Counted from the stretch's first letter, positions 1-49,097 are shown. The stretch is 64,000 nt of DNA from Anas platyrhynchos (GCF_047663525.1 NC_092606.1:3780501-3844500), one strand, 5' to 3'. Translations and numbers: made by a program. Notes: generated by a model not told the origin, from the sequence alone.

Positions 1-562
1 GATGTACGCCTCATCCCGCATCGTCAGCAGGTTCTTCTTCACCGGCTGAGGGGCTGCCCAGGATGGCAGCTTCTCCATGACCAGGGCCAGCTCCACCAGC
101 ACTCCCATGATCTCATGGCTGTACGCGTTGTGCCCGCTCTGCAACGACAGGCAGCTTGCAAAGAGTGCTGACAGCGGGCACCCATGGGTGGCCCCTGAGC
201 TCATCCAGCTGCACAAGCGCCGTTCAAGGCCAGGGTCACTGGGTCCTGGCCATGCTGATCCCGTGGGTGCCACCCTGCCCACGGCAGGGGGTCGGAGCTG
301 GATGGTCTTTAAGCCCACACCCTTTCACCACTCAACGAGCAGGATGCAACCCAGGGGCTGCCGCTTTTCCCCCAGCTGCCAACCGCCCCTGCGCACAGAC
401 CTTGTGCAGATCCGACTGCAGGGCCGCCAGGATCTCCTTCTCCTTCTCCCGCACCATCCGCTCCAGGTTCTTCAGCTGCTGCAGCCTGAACTCCAGCGAG
501 CGGCACCGTCCCGAGCTGAAGGCCGCCCTGGCCCTCCCCACGACCTGCTGCATCCTCTCCAT
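1..562 (-). CDS. ALDH3-family aldehyde dehydrogenase, copy 1 (5' part only)
   Basis: This is the 5' end of a second class-3 aldehyde dehydrogenase, an NAD(P)-dependent enzyme that oxidises aldehydes to acids; the rest lies beyond the left edge. Exon 1 is 562-401 (54 codons, starting [12 protein letters not shown] and ending LHK before donor AAG|GTCTGTG). Exon 2 starts at 138 after an AG acceptor ([17 protein letters not shown]) and continues in frame to base 1 (MRDEAYI). The start ATG at 562-560 is shared with the complete copy at 6732. No stop or frameshift is visible in the part present. The protein differs from copy 2 at only a few exon-2 positions (S for C at the first codon, I for V, V for G, LV for QA, K for N), so this is a tandem paralogue. 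Whether it corresponds to mammalian ALDH3A1, to ALDH3A2 or to a bird-specific duplicate cannot be told from this fragment, nor whether the gene is intact further left. Confidence 0.85.
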
Positions 563-1035
563 GCCCGCTGGGCGCTGCGGGGCCGTGCGGGCAGTGCCGG
601 TGTCCCCCTGTCCCCTGTCCCCGTCCCTCCCTCCCCGGCCGCTCCGCCCCGGAATGGAAGCGGCGCTGGGGGCGGGGCTTTGGCCGCTGGGGGCGGGGCT
701 TTGGCCGCAGGGGGCGGGGCCAGCGCGGGTTTTCCCGCGGGTCGCGGTCGGGGCCGGCAGCGCCAGGGCCCGGGCAAAGTCCCCCCCGTGCCGGCTGCCT
801 TATCTAGCAGGGGAGATGGCACGGGGCGGCCCCTCCCCTGACTGCCGTGGCATCACGGCCTTGAGCCGTGGGGCTCTTCCAGCTCCCCCTGCTCCGGGGG
901 GACGCAGAGGCTGCGGTCGCTGGCAGCCGAGGAAGAGCCGGGCCCTGAAGTCACACGTGGGGGGGACACGGGCAAAAGAAGCAAGAGCAGGGGGCTGAGC
1001 GGCGAGCAGCGTAACCTTGAGGCAGCTCTCACGTG
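560..1035 (-). promoter_or_regulatory. GC-rich promoter region of ALDH3 copy 1
   Basis: Directly upstream of the copy 1 start codon lies GC-rich DNA with three evenly spaced Sp1-type GC boxes (GGGGGCGGGGC) at about 668-678, 689-699 and 710-720. They are followed by an E2F-like TTTTCCCGC at 730-738. Farther upstream are two CACGTG E-boxes, at 954-959 and 1030-1035. No TATA box was recognised. The assignment rests on position and motif content; the transcription start is not known. Confidence 0.55.
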
Positions 1036-2438
1036 CTGAACACGAGTCACACATCCAGGGAATGACACTGACCCAAGGCCGGGCTCATTCCCGTGAAATC
1101 AGTCCCGCACCAACTTCCAGGAACTGCAGCGGGTTACTGGGAACTTACTGCAGAGGTGTGACTTGCTGTCATTTCAGATGGTGCACTTCCTCAGGCAGCA
1201 TACCCGACACTCTTACAGAGGCCGTATGTATTATTGTGAAGCTCCTCAGCCAAAACCATGCCCAGCTAATTCTGCACCTGCTCGCTCACCTCGCTGTTGT
1301 GCAGGGCCAGGAGCCAGCTGCTCATGCCCCCAAGATAGGGCTGCAGCAGAGCATTTGCTGTCCAGCAGCTCCCAGGCACCCCACATCTACACCCAGACCC
1401 CCCTGGACCCCTGCTCCCCTCACATCAGCTCCATCTCCACGCTGTTTTCCCAGATCAGCGTCTCTCCAAGGGCAGGACACAAGCTTAATCCCAAGGCGCT
1501 GTGCCTGAGCTGCCGCTCCCCCCGACACAAAGCCTGCCTTTCCTGCAGCTAGGTGGCTTTGCAAACAACTTGCGGGTTGTGGCTCAGCCAGCACATGAAC
1601 ATTTCACAAGCGATTGCACAAACCTCAGCAGTAGCCAGCCTGCGGTGGAAAAGAGTGACAAGCAACTGCCCGTACTTGCACGCAGCAGGCACAATGTAAA
1701 GAAAACCAGGCTGGGCTTGGTGGCTCCTTTGCACTGTGATAGATGAAAAGGAGCTGGGCTCACACTCAACACGACACAAGGAGAAAAAGTGGGAACTTTT
1801 CTCATAGGAGCAACACCTTGTGAACACGCTCTCCTTGATCCTATTTAGCACGCTTGCACACAGGTTATGTTGAAGCTCTGTCCACGTGCCGTGCTGCCTG
1901 AGAGTCCAAAAAAAAATTAGACAAGGGGTTTGTGCTACTGCAGCCAGAGGAAGAGTCTGTGAACTCTGGGAGTGGAGCATTGCGTTGTGTCCTGGGTGTC
2001 AGCGCTGCAACGCATCCTCTGCAGTGAGCACACCCACAAGAGGGTGTCTGCAGGAACACCGAGACCGCTACTTACCTGTGCTTTCCACAGTGGCCATTTT
2101 CCAGTCTGCTCTCCTGCTTGAAAATTCTCCCCCTTCAGCCAAAGGATTTCCATGCCACTGCATTGCTGCCCATGCTTGGCAGCACACAGAGCAGGCAAAC
2201 ATCCCAGCCTGCATCTCATCCTGGGGCCCGAGACTGCTACCGGGCCATGCCCTCACAGAAACCTGAGGCTCCTCTGTACTGACAGGAGTGACAGAGCAGC
2301 ACCGTGATGCCATCCTGGGAGATGGCCCCTTGGCCTTGGCAGGGGCATCTTTTAGCCAGCTATGGACCAGAAACAAGCTGAGGTTGCTTTATGTGTTGCA
2401 AAATACCAGCTGAGTCTCCTGGAACGGTGCCGAGTGAG
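1036..2438. other. Intergenic stretch between the two ALDH3 copies
   Basis: No exon with a family match was found on either strand. The minus strand was searched by eye for a separate 3' exon of copy 2 coding a hydrophobic tail anchor, and none was recognised. Short open frames here have no recognisable domain. This stretch separates the 3' end of copy 2 from the promoter of copy 1. Confidence 0.5.
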
Positions 2439-2884
2439 AACTTATCTTGTGACAAGCATTTCTAAACAAATAATGCTGACTTGCAGCCCTGCAGTACTAC
2501 CATAAGCCAAAAAAACCCACCCAACACCAAAGGTTTATTGCCCATTGAGACACTTGTTCTCTTTCTATGTTATATAGAAAATTTTATGAAATTCATTAGT
2601 TGGTGAAATGACAAATCTACTCAGACTGTTTAGGTATTACATGAATAGTTAAACATCCTGATCCAGATTCACATTTTCCAGTACAATACAAGAAAGATGT
2701 CAGGCACTACTGATGAATATCAATCCCATTTTGAACTAGCAGAAACTTTGCCTACAAAGATGTGGCAGAAAGGTGCCTTATTAATAGCCCTGCTGTTTGA
2801 AAAGCTGCAATAAATGTTCAACTCCTACACCTGGTATCTTTCATATCTAATGAGCCATAAACATGAAATTCACAGTAATCACTT
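2439..2884. repeat. Dispersed repeat, copy A, forming the ALDH3 copy 2 3' end
   Basis: About 440 bp clearly similar, in the same orientation, to 25913-26354 inside a ULK2 intron. Shared landmarks in the same order include CTTGTGACAAGCATTTCTAAA at the left, ATGAAATTCATT, TACATGAATAGTTAA, GATGTCAGGCACT, TTATTAATAGCCCTGCTG and GCAATAAATGTTCAAC. Similarity fades on both sides, to the left of about 2439 and to the right of about 2884, so the element ends within the last codons of ALDH3 copy 2. The family is not recognised. The internal AATAAA and TGTGA/TCACA-like ends would suit a solo LTR, but no matching target-site duplication was found. Confidence 0.75.
2534..2539 (-). terminator. Possible poly(A) signal of ALDH3 copy 2
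   Basis: TTTATT on the plus strand gives AATAAA on the minus strand, about 340 nt downstream of the stop codon at 2879. It lies inside the dispersed repeat; the other repeat copy in ULK2 has lost this hexamer. Position only; actual use is not shown. Confidence 0.4.
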
Positions 2885-5800
2885 CAACGACAGTCCAACT
2901 CGGACCTTGTTAAACCGCTTCAAAATGAAGAACTTGGCCCAATCCAGCTTCTTCTGGCTGCCAGGCGGGTACCGGAGTTTGTTCATGCCCTCCATCTTCA
3001 GGTCCTTGATCAAGCAGGCGCGGCGGTGGGAGAAGGTCTCAAAGCTGTGCTTGCCATGGTAGGCACCCATCCCGCTGTTCCCTAGGACACACAACCAAAC
3101 CAGGTCACACCACAGGCTTGGCAGGCCAAGCCTTTGGCTACTTGTGGCCACCAGCACGGCAAGCAGGAACACAGGAAAGTTTCCATTGCTGGCCAGCTGC
3201 AGTGCAAGTTACCTATCCACATTTTGGCTTGCTGTAGTTTCAAAGCTTAACTTCTCCCCTATATTCCTGCAGGGAGGATGTGTCCTTCCTCTCTGCAGAA
3301 CTTCCCAGTCTCTAAGGTGTCCATCTGCACCCTCCCCCCAGCAGTTACTGCTGATCACCCTGGTCACAACTAATGTTTTGAAAACACCTTTCACATTACT
3401 CTATGCTACATGCTTCAATCCTCCCAACAACACATACCAAACATACTTCCATCTCTTATTCTCTCATGTTTCCTCTCTCTTAAGAGACTTGTACAATTTG
3501 TAGTTGTTACTGAGACCTGCTATACAAAGACCCTTCACAGGTGACAGGCGCAGGAGTAGCTGGGCACAAGCCAACCACTGCAGTGCTGTGGCACAAGCAC
3601 CAAATCACAACACTTCAGGAGCCCCAGAAACTTACCGACACCACCAAAGGGTAAACTTGAGAGCAAGTAATGCATGATAACATCATTTCCAGTAACGCCC
3701 CCACTGGAGGTTTCTGAGATGACTCTCTTGATTACCTGACAGAAGAAAAAACAACAAGATAACAAGGGCCTAGCAGAGACCAACAGGTCTCTGCCATGGA
3801 ACAAAAGGAAGAGCTTCTTTACTGAAAGGGTTGTGAGGCATTGGAACAGGCTGCCCAGGGAGGTGGTGGAGTCACCATCCCTGGAAGTCTTCAAAAGACG
3901 TTTAGATGTAGAGCTTAGGGATATGGTTTAGTGGGGACTGTTCGTGTTAGGTTAGAGGTTGGACTCGATGATCTTGAGGTCTCTTCCAACCTAGAAATTC
4001 TGTGATTCTGTGATTCTATGAAAAAGCTTTCACTTTCACTTTCTCTGGCTGACACCTCAGATAAGCCCTCTCCACACAACACTAATTGAAATGGAAAAGC
4101 TGGAAACACAAGAACCCTCCTCCACAGCAAAACATTCAAAGTCCCTAGGATCACTGCATGGCGACCTGGATTCCAAGCAGGAAATTCAGCCTTTTATCCA
4201 CCCCTGTTTCACAACACCAGGTAGATCCTGACTGCTTCTGCATGTGCCCTGGGGGCTCTGGCAACTCTGCCTGCAGACACGCCTGTCCCACAGGACACAA
4301 AAGCTGCAATCCACCCACAAACAGCAGCCAACAGGGCCCAGCACCGAGCTGGGCCTGGGACGGCTGCACCCAGCATCGAGCCACACAGAGCCCTGACCCA
4401 CCTTCTTGTCGTTGGAGAAGACATAGAGGGCAAGGGGCTTCTCCCGACTGTTGATGAACTCAATGGCTTCGTCCACGCCCTTCACTGACACAATCGGAAG
4501 CACCGGCCCAAAGATCTCCTCCTCCATCACCTTGGACTCCGCAGAAACGTCCGTCAGGATGGTGGGTGCTGAGGCAAGCGGGAGGGCACACAGGGCATGA
4601 GGTCAGCAGCACAGCAGATGGGGCCCGCCACAGGGCCTCTGCCCACCACGCGCCACAGCTACCTATGAAGCAGGAGGCCTCATCCGTCTCTCCCCCGTGC
4701 GCGATCTTCTGGCCTTCCAGCAGGCTCACGATCCTCCTGAAGTGGCGCTTGTTGACGATCCTCTCGTAATCCGGAGACTTCTTCACATCTTCCCCATAGA
4801 ACTCCTGGCAAAGGGCAGAGCAGAACCAAAGCCCTTCACTCACCTGCAGCACGGCCACGGCTCCGGGGCCTCCGTGTCACAAACTGACACCTCCGAGGTG
4901 ACAGCGGCCACAGCACGAGAGCCTCCGCGCTCACCTGCAGAGTCGCCTTAATGTTCTCCACCACCTGGCTCTGGATGGACGGCTCGCACAGGATGTAGTC
5001 CGGGGCAATGCAGGTTTGCCCACAGTTCATGTACTTCCCCCACGTTATCCGCCTGCAGCAACAGGGACACTCAGCCCCCTCCAGTCCCCACCGCCACCCC
5101 ACCATCACCTTTGAGCCCGTAGCGGCCCAGACACGTCTTCCTGCCCCAGCCCCAGTGTTTAGCCCCTGCCCTGGGCCCATGACAGCCCGACCTGCAGGCG
5201 ACGGCCAGGTCGCAGTCCTTGTCGATGTAGCAGGGGCTCTTCCCACCCAGCTCCAGGGTGACGGGCGTCAGGTGCTTGGCAGCCGCTGCCATCACGATTT
5301 TGCCCACGGTGGTGTTCCCAGTGTAGAGGATGTGGTCGAATCTCTGCGTCAGCAGCTCCGTTGTCTCAGGCACTCCTCCTGTGACCACCGGGTACAGCTC
5401 CTGCAGGGACAAGAGTCAGACTCACACTGACCCTGACTAAATGAATTACATCCAGTGGGCAGCTCTCCATGAGGCAAACTCGCTTTTGGGCTAGACTGCA
5501 ACCTGGGCTGCTTCTAACAACATGAAACTCCACTGATTGAACTGTCCCACAGAAATGAGAAAGAAACAGAGTTAGAGGCCAGGGCTGAGTCATGCTGTCA
5601 AGCTTCTTCTACACTTTGAAGCCAACAGCACGAGTGACCACCAGGCTCTCCCCTTCCTCAGCTCTCTCTCCCCACCTAGAGAATGTTTTTAGTTCCTGAG
5701 AGCAAATTGTACGGCAGAGCCATGCTGTAAGTGGAACAGCCTCTCTGAAACAGGGCAACAGATGTCAGACAATGCTTCAGCTCCTGGGGGTATATGAGCC

Positions 5801-6732
5801 TGTTGTGGTTCCTCTGGTCTGTAGCAGCTCACTGGAGCAGCCACGAGGTGGCGTGGAACAACGAGTGCAGTGCAGAGCAACACTCACCTCATCCAGGTAC
5901 TGAGGGAGGAGATCTGCCAACAGCTGGGATGTGTGCTCACTGACCTCTGATGGCTTCACCACCACCGCATTGCCTAGGAGACAAAACCAGTGCGGTTGCT
6001 CAACCCTTGCAATCTTCTCACCTCCCATGGCCCCCACACAGACCCAGACCCCATGCAGGTCCCCACCTGCTGCAATAGCTCCGATCAGCGGCTGCACAAC
6101 CAGCATGAAGGGGTAATTCCAGGCACCGATCACCAGCACCACCCCCAGCGGCTCGGGGTAAATGTACGCCTCATCCCGCATCGTCAGCAGGTTCTTCTTC
6201 ACCGGCTGAGGAGCCGCCCATGATGGCAAATTCTCCATGGCCTGGGCCAGCTCTCCCAGTACTCCCATAACCTCGTGGCTGTACGCGTTGTGACCACACT
6301 GCAATGACAGGCAGCTTGCAAAGAGTGCTGACAGCAGGCACTCACCTCCTGCACCCACGGGTGGCCCCCGAGCTCATCCAGCTGCACAGGCGCCGTTCAA
6401 GGTCCTGGCCATGCTGATCCCGTGGATGACACCCTGCCCATGGCAGGGGGTTGGAGCTGGATGGTCTTTAAGCCCCTTCCCAGCCCAAGCCCTTTCACCA
6501 CTCAACGAGCAGGATGCAACCCAGGGGCTGCCGCTTTTCCCCCAGCTGCCAACTGCCCCTGCGCACAGACCTTGTGCAGATCCGACTGCAGGGCCGCCAG
6601 GATCTCCTTCTCCTTCTCCCGCACCATCCGCTCCAGGTTCTTCAGCTGCTGCAGCCTGAACTCCAGCGAGCGGCACCGTCCCGAGCTGAAGGCCGCCCTG
6701 GCCCTCCCCACGACCTGCTGCATCCTCTCCAT
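2879..6732 (-). CDS. ALDH3A2: ALDH3-family (fatty) aldehyde dehydrogenase, copy 2, complete
   Basis: Class-3 aldehyde dehydrogenase, 472 aa, probably oxidising fatty aldehydes with NAD+. Nine coding exons: 6732-6571, 6298-6067, 5973-5888, 5400-5192, 5052-4935, 4804-4663, 4568-4402, 3735-3636, 3081-2879; all junctions are GT-AG and the phases sum to one frame. Visible catalytic features are Glu210 in LELGGKSP and Cys244 in GQTCIAPDY, with YTGNTTVGK in the cofactor region and [16 protein letters not shown] near the C-terminus. The start MERM is chosen because both tandem copies share it and it has G at -3 and +4; a 20-codon in-frame extension exists only in this copy. The C-terminal LKRFNK motif is ALDH3A2-like, but the protein stops at VRVGLSLK where human ALDH3A2 (485 aa) enters its hydrophobic ER tail anchor. 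It is therefore predicted soluble unless an unseen 3' exon is spliced on. The symbol is the best family match; orthology to ALDH3A2 rather than ALDH3A1 is inferred. Confidence 0.9.
3804..4021 (+). mobile_element. CR1 LINE 3' fragment
   Basis: Lies in the ALDH3 intron between exons 7 and 8, antisense to the gene. It reads like the CR1 3' region: a GGAACAGGCTGCCCAGGGAG core, then GTTGGACTCGATGATCTTGAGG and TTCCAACCTAGAAATTCTG, ending in the ATTCTGTGATTCTATG tail typical of CR1. It is 5' truncated, as most CR1 copies are. This is strong evidence for an avian (or at least sauropsid) genome. Confidence 0.95.
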
Positions 6733-7178
6733 GCCCGCTGGGCGCTGCGGGGACCCGGAGCCTGCCCGTGGGCGCCTGCGACCCCCCGGCACCCCCTGAT
6801 GCGGGACGGACCCAGCCCCGGAGCCGCTCCCCGGTCCCCGACGAATGGAAACAGGGGCTCGGGGGGCGGGGCCTGTGGGGTAGGGGGCGGGGCTTGGGCA
6901 TCGGGGGCGGGGCCTGGGGACAAAACTCGCGGGAAAAGGCCCCGGAGGAGGGGGCGCCCCCAGCCCCCGGAGGGTCCCGGTCGGGGCCGAGCCCCCTGCG
7001 CTGCCCGTGCCGGGTCCCCGGGGGCTGTGCCCGGCCGGAGGGGGGCAGCGGCCCCGCCTGGAGGCCGGCAGCCGCTGGGCGAGGCTCGCAGCCCAGGGGC
7101 AAGGCCAAAGTCCCCTCCCGCCCCCCGATTCCTGAGAAGTGCGGGGTGTGAAGGAGCTGACAGCGTTTCTATTTGCAT
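6733..7178 (-). promoter_or_regulatory. GC-rich promoter region of ALDH3 copy 2
   Basis: The DNA upstream of the copy 2 ATG is GC-rich and holds three GC boxes at about 6862-6872, 6883-6893 and 6903-6913. An E2F-like element follows (GCGGGAAAA, 6929-6937), giving the same order as at copy 1. Beyond the GC-rich block lies a perfect octamer ATTTGCAT at 7171-7178. A strong splice-donor-like GGAGGTAAGC on the plus strand near 7245 was noted but not tied to any gene. Confidence 0.55.
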
Positions 7179-7179
7179 T

Positions 7180-9250
7180 CGGTCACTAAGGGACAATGAA
7201 GATGAGAGCTATTTCTGGGAAAGGCATCACCGGCAGGAGGAGCGGGAGGTAAGCAGTGCCGGAGGTTCTCTGATCGCCAGGAGTAGGCACAGAGCGGCAG
7301 GAGATGTCTGATTGAGAATCTGCGCTGCTGCCCCTCTTCCCTCCTTGCCGAGCAGCCTCTTGCTCCAGCTCCCCTCCTGCAGTCAGCTCTAGCAAGGCAC
7401 CGCGGTTGATTCCCTTCCCCAACAGCAGCCAGTAGAGCCTGCTGAAGGAGAACCTTCCCTTACAGGATCAGATATGCAGCGTTTGCTTTCAAGAGTCCAC
7501 CGAATAACGCAGCTCTTCTATACATATTTTATTAGCTCACACACCACCCTGACATAACCAAGTTTTTAGCCAGGCTGGCAATCCTAAATTCTCACTTAAA
7601 TGTGTATCCAAGTGTTTACTCCTAAGTTACATCATCTGGGCAGTGGCACAACAAGCCAGGCAGATACAAAAGCCCAAATAACATTCCATCAAAAAAAAAA
7701 AAAGCAAGTGCAGAAAACTAACAACAGGGAGGAGCTTTAAGGAACCTACAAGAATAAATGCGTCTCAGTTCATTTATGGCATCACTTGTTTTGAAAGCTA
7801 CGGCTGATCTCACATTTGCAAGAACAAGATACTCTGCAGTACAAAGCCGTGGTCTGTGGGCTGCATTGTAGACATAGCTGGAGCACGGAAAATGTGAAAG
7901 AGCCACAAAGAAACAATGAAAATGATTGGCACGAAGACTGCAACGAGACTCAACAGCACCACTGGCATTTCGTTTGCTTTCAGCTGAAGAGGAGGGGGGA
8001 GCCTGCCACATACAAAGGGCTATTGAAAAAGGTGTTTGTCCAAAGCAGCAGTGCCAAGAGTCAAGGAGACTGGGCTCCGAATGACTTCAAGAGAAGAGTT
8101 ACTGAGATATACTTCCTTGACCTACAGAAAGGAGGAGCAAAACATGCAGTTCTACTGAAAAGCCACAGCTCGGGTTATGGCTCAGGTTAGACAGTCAAAA
8201 AAAAGTCAGTGACAAGCAGAGTTCAGAGCAAATGACAAAAAGACAAAGGATCAAAATTAAAAAACAACCAAACCATACAAAACAAAAACAGAAGCAGCAA
8301 CATGAGTCAAATGAGGCAGGTCACAAGCCAGATCACAAGTCAGCCTGTCTGAATTTCAAAGCCTCAACAAGCTCTGAAAGCAACAGTGTCCAGCTTTATG
8401 TGATCTACAGCAAGGAGAAAGCTTCCGTTTTCAGTGCCCCTGGACTGTACGCTGCACTGTGCCGTGGTACCAATGGATCACAACAATTACTGCCTCTGAA
8501 CCCATAAGGTGACAACAGGAATATCTTGATGTTGCTGGATAAAGTAGCAAGAGCAATGCAGAACTTAGCGAGTCCCAGGACCAACAACTCACATCTCAAC
8601 TGAAAAATGTTTCTTAAGTAATTTGTAATAAATCGGCTGTGAGTTAGATCCACTAGATTTCATCCTCTGTATCAGAGGAAAGGTCAAGAATTAATCTTGC
8701 ACATAAAAAGCAGCAAACGTCAGAATTAAACTATATTTTAGATTTCTCAGTCAATTCTACACATTAAGGAGAAAGTGAAAATACAGAAGTATAGAAGAAC
8801 ATGGCATTCTTGAGTAGATGCTAGAGTTGAACTAGAAAAGCAGTACATCAAGTATCCTTTCAAGTTCTATCTTTCAAAAGGCTAAAACAAACAACAAAAA
8901 AAAACGAGCACCTGCTGTTCAGTGCGGAGAGCTGAAGACAGAGGACAGCTTCAGGATCTCTGTGGAATGAGCTTATACAGAAAGACAGGGTATGAGCATC
9001 GGCCTCCTCCTCCTGAAGACAGGGAGCAAGAATAGCCCTTTTCTTCTCTTGTTTGTGCAGCTGTAGCCTCGCTGGCAGGAGCGAGGAGAATGAACTTGAA
9101 TCCTGAGGGAAAAAAAGAAAACCAATAAAAAATCATGAGGCTGCTTTTCCCAAGAACTATCTCCTAGACTCGTGCTTTAAGGCTTTCACTGTGTTCCTAG
9201 ATTCATGTTCAGATATTTCATTAGCATTCCCTGCTCACTCACTCCTCATC
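7180..9250. other. No gene recognised between ALDH3 copy 2 and the ULK2 3' end
   Basis: No coding exon with a recognisable match on either strand. The stretch contains A-runs and minus-strand AATAAA hexamers, for example 7533-7528, so it could hold a distal end of the ULK2 3' UTR. Short open frames here look like chance. Confidence 0.45.
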
Positions 9251-9604
9251 TTCTTTTATTGTTATATGCCAGTCATGAGCGCAGGTTTTATTTTTTAATA
9301 AAATGGAAAAAAAAATGATACTACAGCTAAGAAATACAACAGCTGTGTACCAGCTATAACAGCACACCTCAGCTGGGGAGAGGGTATTAGCTACAAACTG
9401 GAGGAAACCTGCTTTTTGTAAGGCCTGGACAGAAATTGTAACTTACTGCCATTTTTTTTTCCTATCATTATTTATTTATTTTTAGTTCTGTATATGCTGT
9501 CTTGGCAGCCCAGTCAGCTCCTCTTTGCTGGAGGCAACAAACAAGCACCTTGCTGAAAGAATGTACAACTGTTACCTAAGAACCTACTTAACGTATTTGT
9601 TTTC

Positions 9605-9705
9605 AAAGCTGTTTTTTTTTTTTAAAAAAAAAAAACAAAAAACAACACAACAAAAACAACCACCAAACCCCATGAACAACAACAACAAACAAACAACAAA
9701 GCAGG
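9605..9705. repeat. A-rich and (CAA)n low-complexity tract
   Basis: A T-run changes into an A-run and then AAC/CAA repeats such as AACAACAACAACAAACAAAC. Simple-sequence DNA. Confidence 0.85.
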
Positions 9706-11164
9706 GTACACTGTTTTCCCAAAGCAACAGAAAACAAACTTGGGGACACTTTGTGCCAGAGTTATCCAGAGATAATGAGCTCATTGCCCCATCTCCCTGA
9801 GGTGAGTGTCTCTTGACCCAAGTAGATTCAGCTTCCAGGCAACATTCAGCAATTGATTTAATGAGCTGAGTACAGACAGTTGGTTTTGTTTTTTTGTTTT
9901 TTTTTTCCCCCTCTCTGAAGTTAACAGCATTGATCTTTGGTTACAGACATACACAAACTCAGCTTTACCATAGAAACACTTCTAGTGTCAGTATTTATTT
10001 TACCTTAATATACATTTATACAGGCCATAATAAAAAGGCTATTACACAACAGTTCAGTGAGTTATTACCTAGTTTCAAGAATAATGCATGCAATTACAAA
10101 GGAGAGGTAGAAACACCGTATTAAAGACCTAAAAATACAAACATTATATAAACAAACACTTTCAAATTAACTGTTGGAATTTCATACAGATAAATAAGGT
10201 AAAAAGTACATTACTCTGTCAAAGTAAAGGAAACACATGGTTATCCAAACACTGAAAGAGTATTTTGATGTGTAAGCCCTGTACAACTTTGTCAAATAGT
10301 TCAGACCACTGTGTTTAAGAGGATTAAAATGATTTTGTCCTGGAGAATGGTTTATTCAAGTATTCAAGCAGTTGAGTAACAAAAAAAGTCCCAAAAATAA
10401 AGTAAAAGGAACCATTTCCAGAGAAGCTGATCTGCTTAAATACTTTGCAAATCGCTGTCCTGATAATCTCATGGGATGCTTGAAATGATAATGCCTATAA
10501 GGCTAAATGAAGCTTCCCACCTCTCCCCCAAAATGCACACAAAATAATCCTGATTTTTCACACACACTATGTAGATATTCTACATCAATTTATCAGCATC
10601 TCAAATCCCAACATTATTTTCTGGTTTTGTGTGGTTCCTTGCAGAACCTCTCAGTTTACAGTATTTCTTGTAATACTGCCCAAGAAGCAAGACTACTGAG
10701 AACTGTCATTACACCCCTACAGACTGCAGGCATTAATGCACAATTCGCATGCACAACAAAAGATGCAACCAAATCTATATAAAAAGCAAACAACCAGCAA
10801 CTCAACATTGCTATCACTGAGAAAGTCCAGAGCAGTAGTTACTCAAGTATTAGACAAATAGGTATAAAATGGAAAGGTTCACATGAATACAAGTTTTTAC
10901 AGTTTGTTTGAAAGTCTTCTAGAAGCTACATTTGAAATTCTGAAAAGAATTTTATGTACACTGAAATGAAATTCAGCCAAGTTCATTGTGCCTTCTCTCT
11001 CTTTTTTTTTTTATATAGTTCTTCAAAAATGAATATACAGTTGCTTTAGTAAATTAGTGCAAAACAAAGTGTTTTGGAAGAAGATCTTCAAATTGTATCC
11101 ACATCAGCTGAAAATCCACTGAGGATTTTGCACAGATGGAGCGCAATTTCTTCCATTACCATTC

Positions 11165-11184
11165 CCCCCTCCCCCCCCCCCCCC
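11165..11184. repeat. Poly-C tract
   Basis: A run of C broken by a single T (CCCCCCTCCCC...), within the probable ULK2 3' UTR. Confidence 0.8.
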
Positions 11185-11756
11185 AATAAAAGAACACTTT
11201 CTCACCATCCCTTCACAAGACAAGCTGAGCCATGTTTACAACATGTGAGCTCAGATACAAGCCAGCTTAGCCCCAAAAGCTTTCAACAGCACTTGCACAT
11301 GGTTAGGGTTTCCCAAATGTAGTCAGACACATTTTACTGACAATTTAAAACCTTTTTTTCCACGAACTTTTGAGGGACTCTTCTGAGGGAAATGTCTTTT
11401 TGTACCTGATGCAGAAGGATCCAGTCTCTATAGACCTCATGAGGAAAAAAACCCTGATCATTCAAGTCAAAACACACGTACAAGGATCAGTTTGAAATGT
11501 GAAGACAGATTCTTTTAAATTCTGTTGCTAGGAAGAAAAAGGAGCTGCTGGATCTGTAAGGCAAGTTTTCTACAAATGTACTTTTGGAATTTCTCCTCTT
11601 TGAGTATGCTGCTGCTTCTTTGGTAGTCACCACAGAAATGTAAGAATCATCTTCCACGTGGGGCAGAACAAGGACAACAATTAAGCTGTAGTGAAAAAAG
11701 TGCAGTATCACTGATGTGGTCCCTTATGTTCACGCCATCTGGTCCTTGGGATATTC

Positions 11757-49091
<37,335 letters not shown>

Positions 49092-49097
49092 CATCCC

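Larger units (their letters stand above)
9255..11756 (-). other. ULK2: Probable ULK2 3' UTR
   Basis: AT-rich non-coding DNA directly downstream of the ULK2 stop codon (11759-11757). Minus-strand AATAAA hexamers occur at 9999-9994, 9476-9471, 9292-9287 and 9260-9255, so several polyadenylation ends are possible and the true end is not decided by the sequence. It includes an A-rich and CAA-rich patch (9605-9705) and a run of C (11165-11184). Confidence 0.5.

Noticed and set aside
77-998. Plus-strand open frames of 254 and 280 codons
   Set aside because: They are shadows of ALDH3 copy 1 exons and its GC-rich promoter; the same shadow recurs over copy 2.
6733-6792. 20-codon N-terminal extension of ALDH3 copy 2 (starting MPGG)
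   Set aside because: Not open in copy 1 and GC-rich promoter-like; the shared MERM start is preferred.
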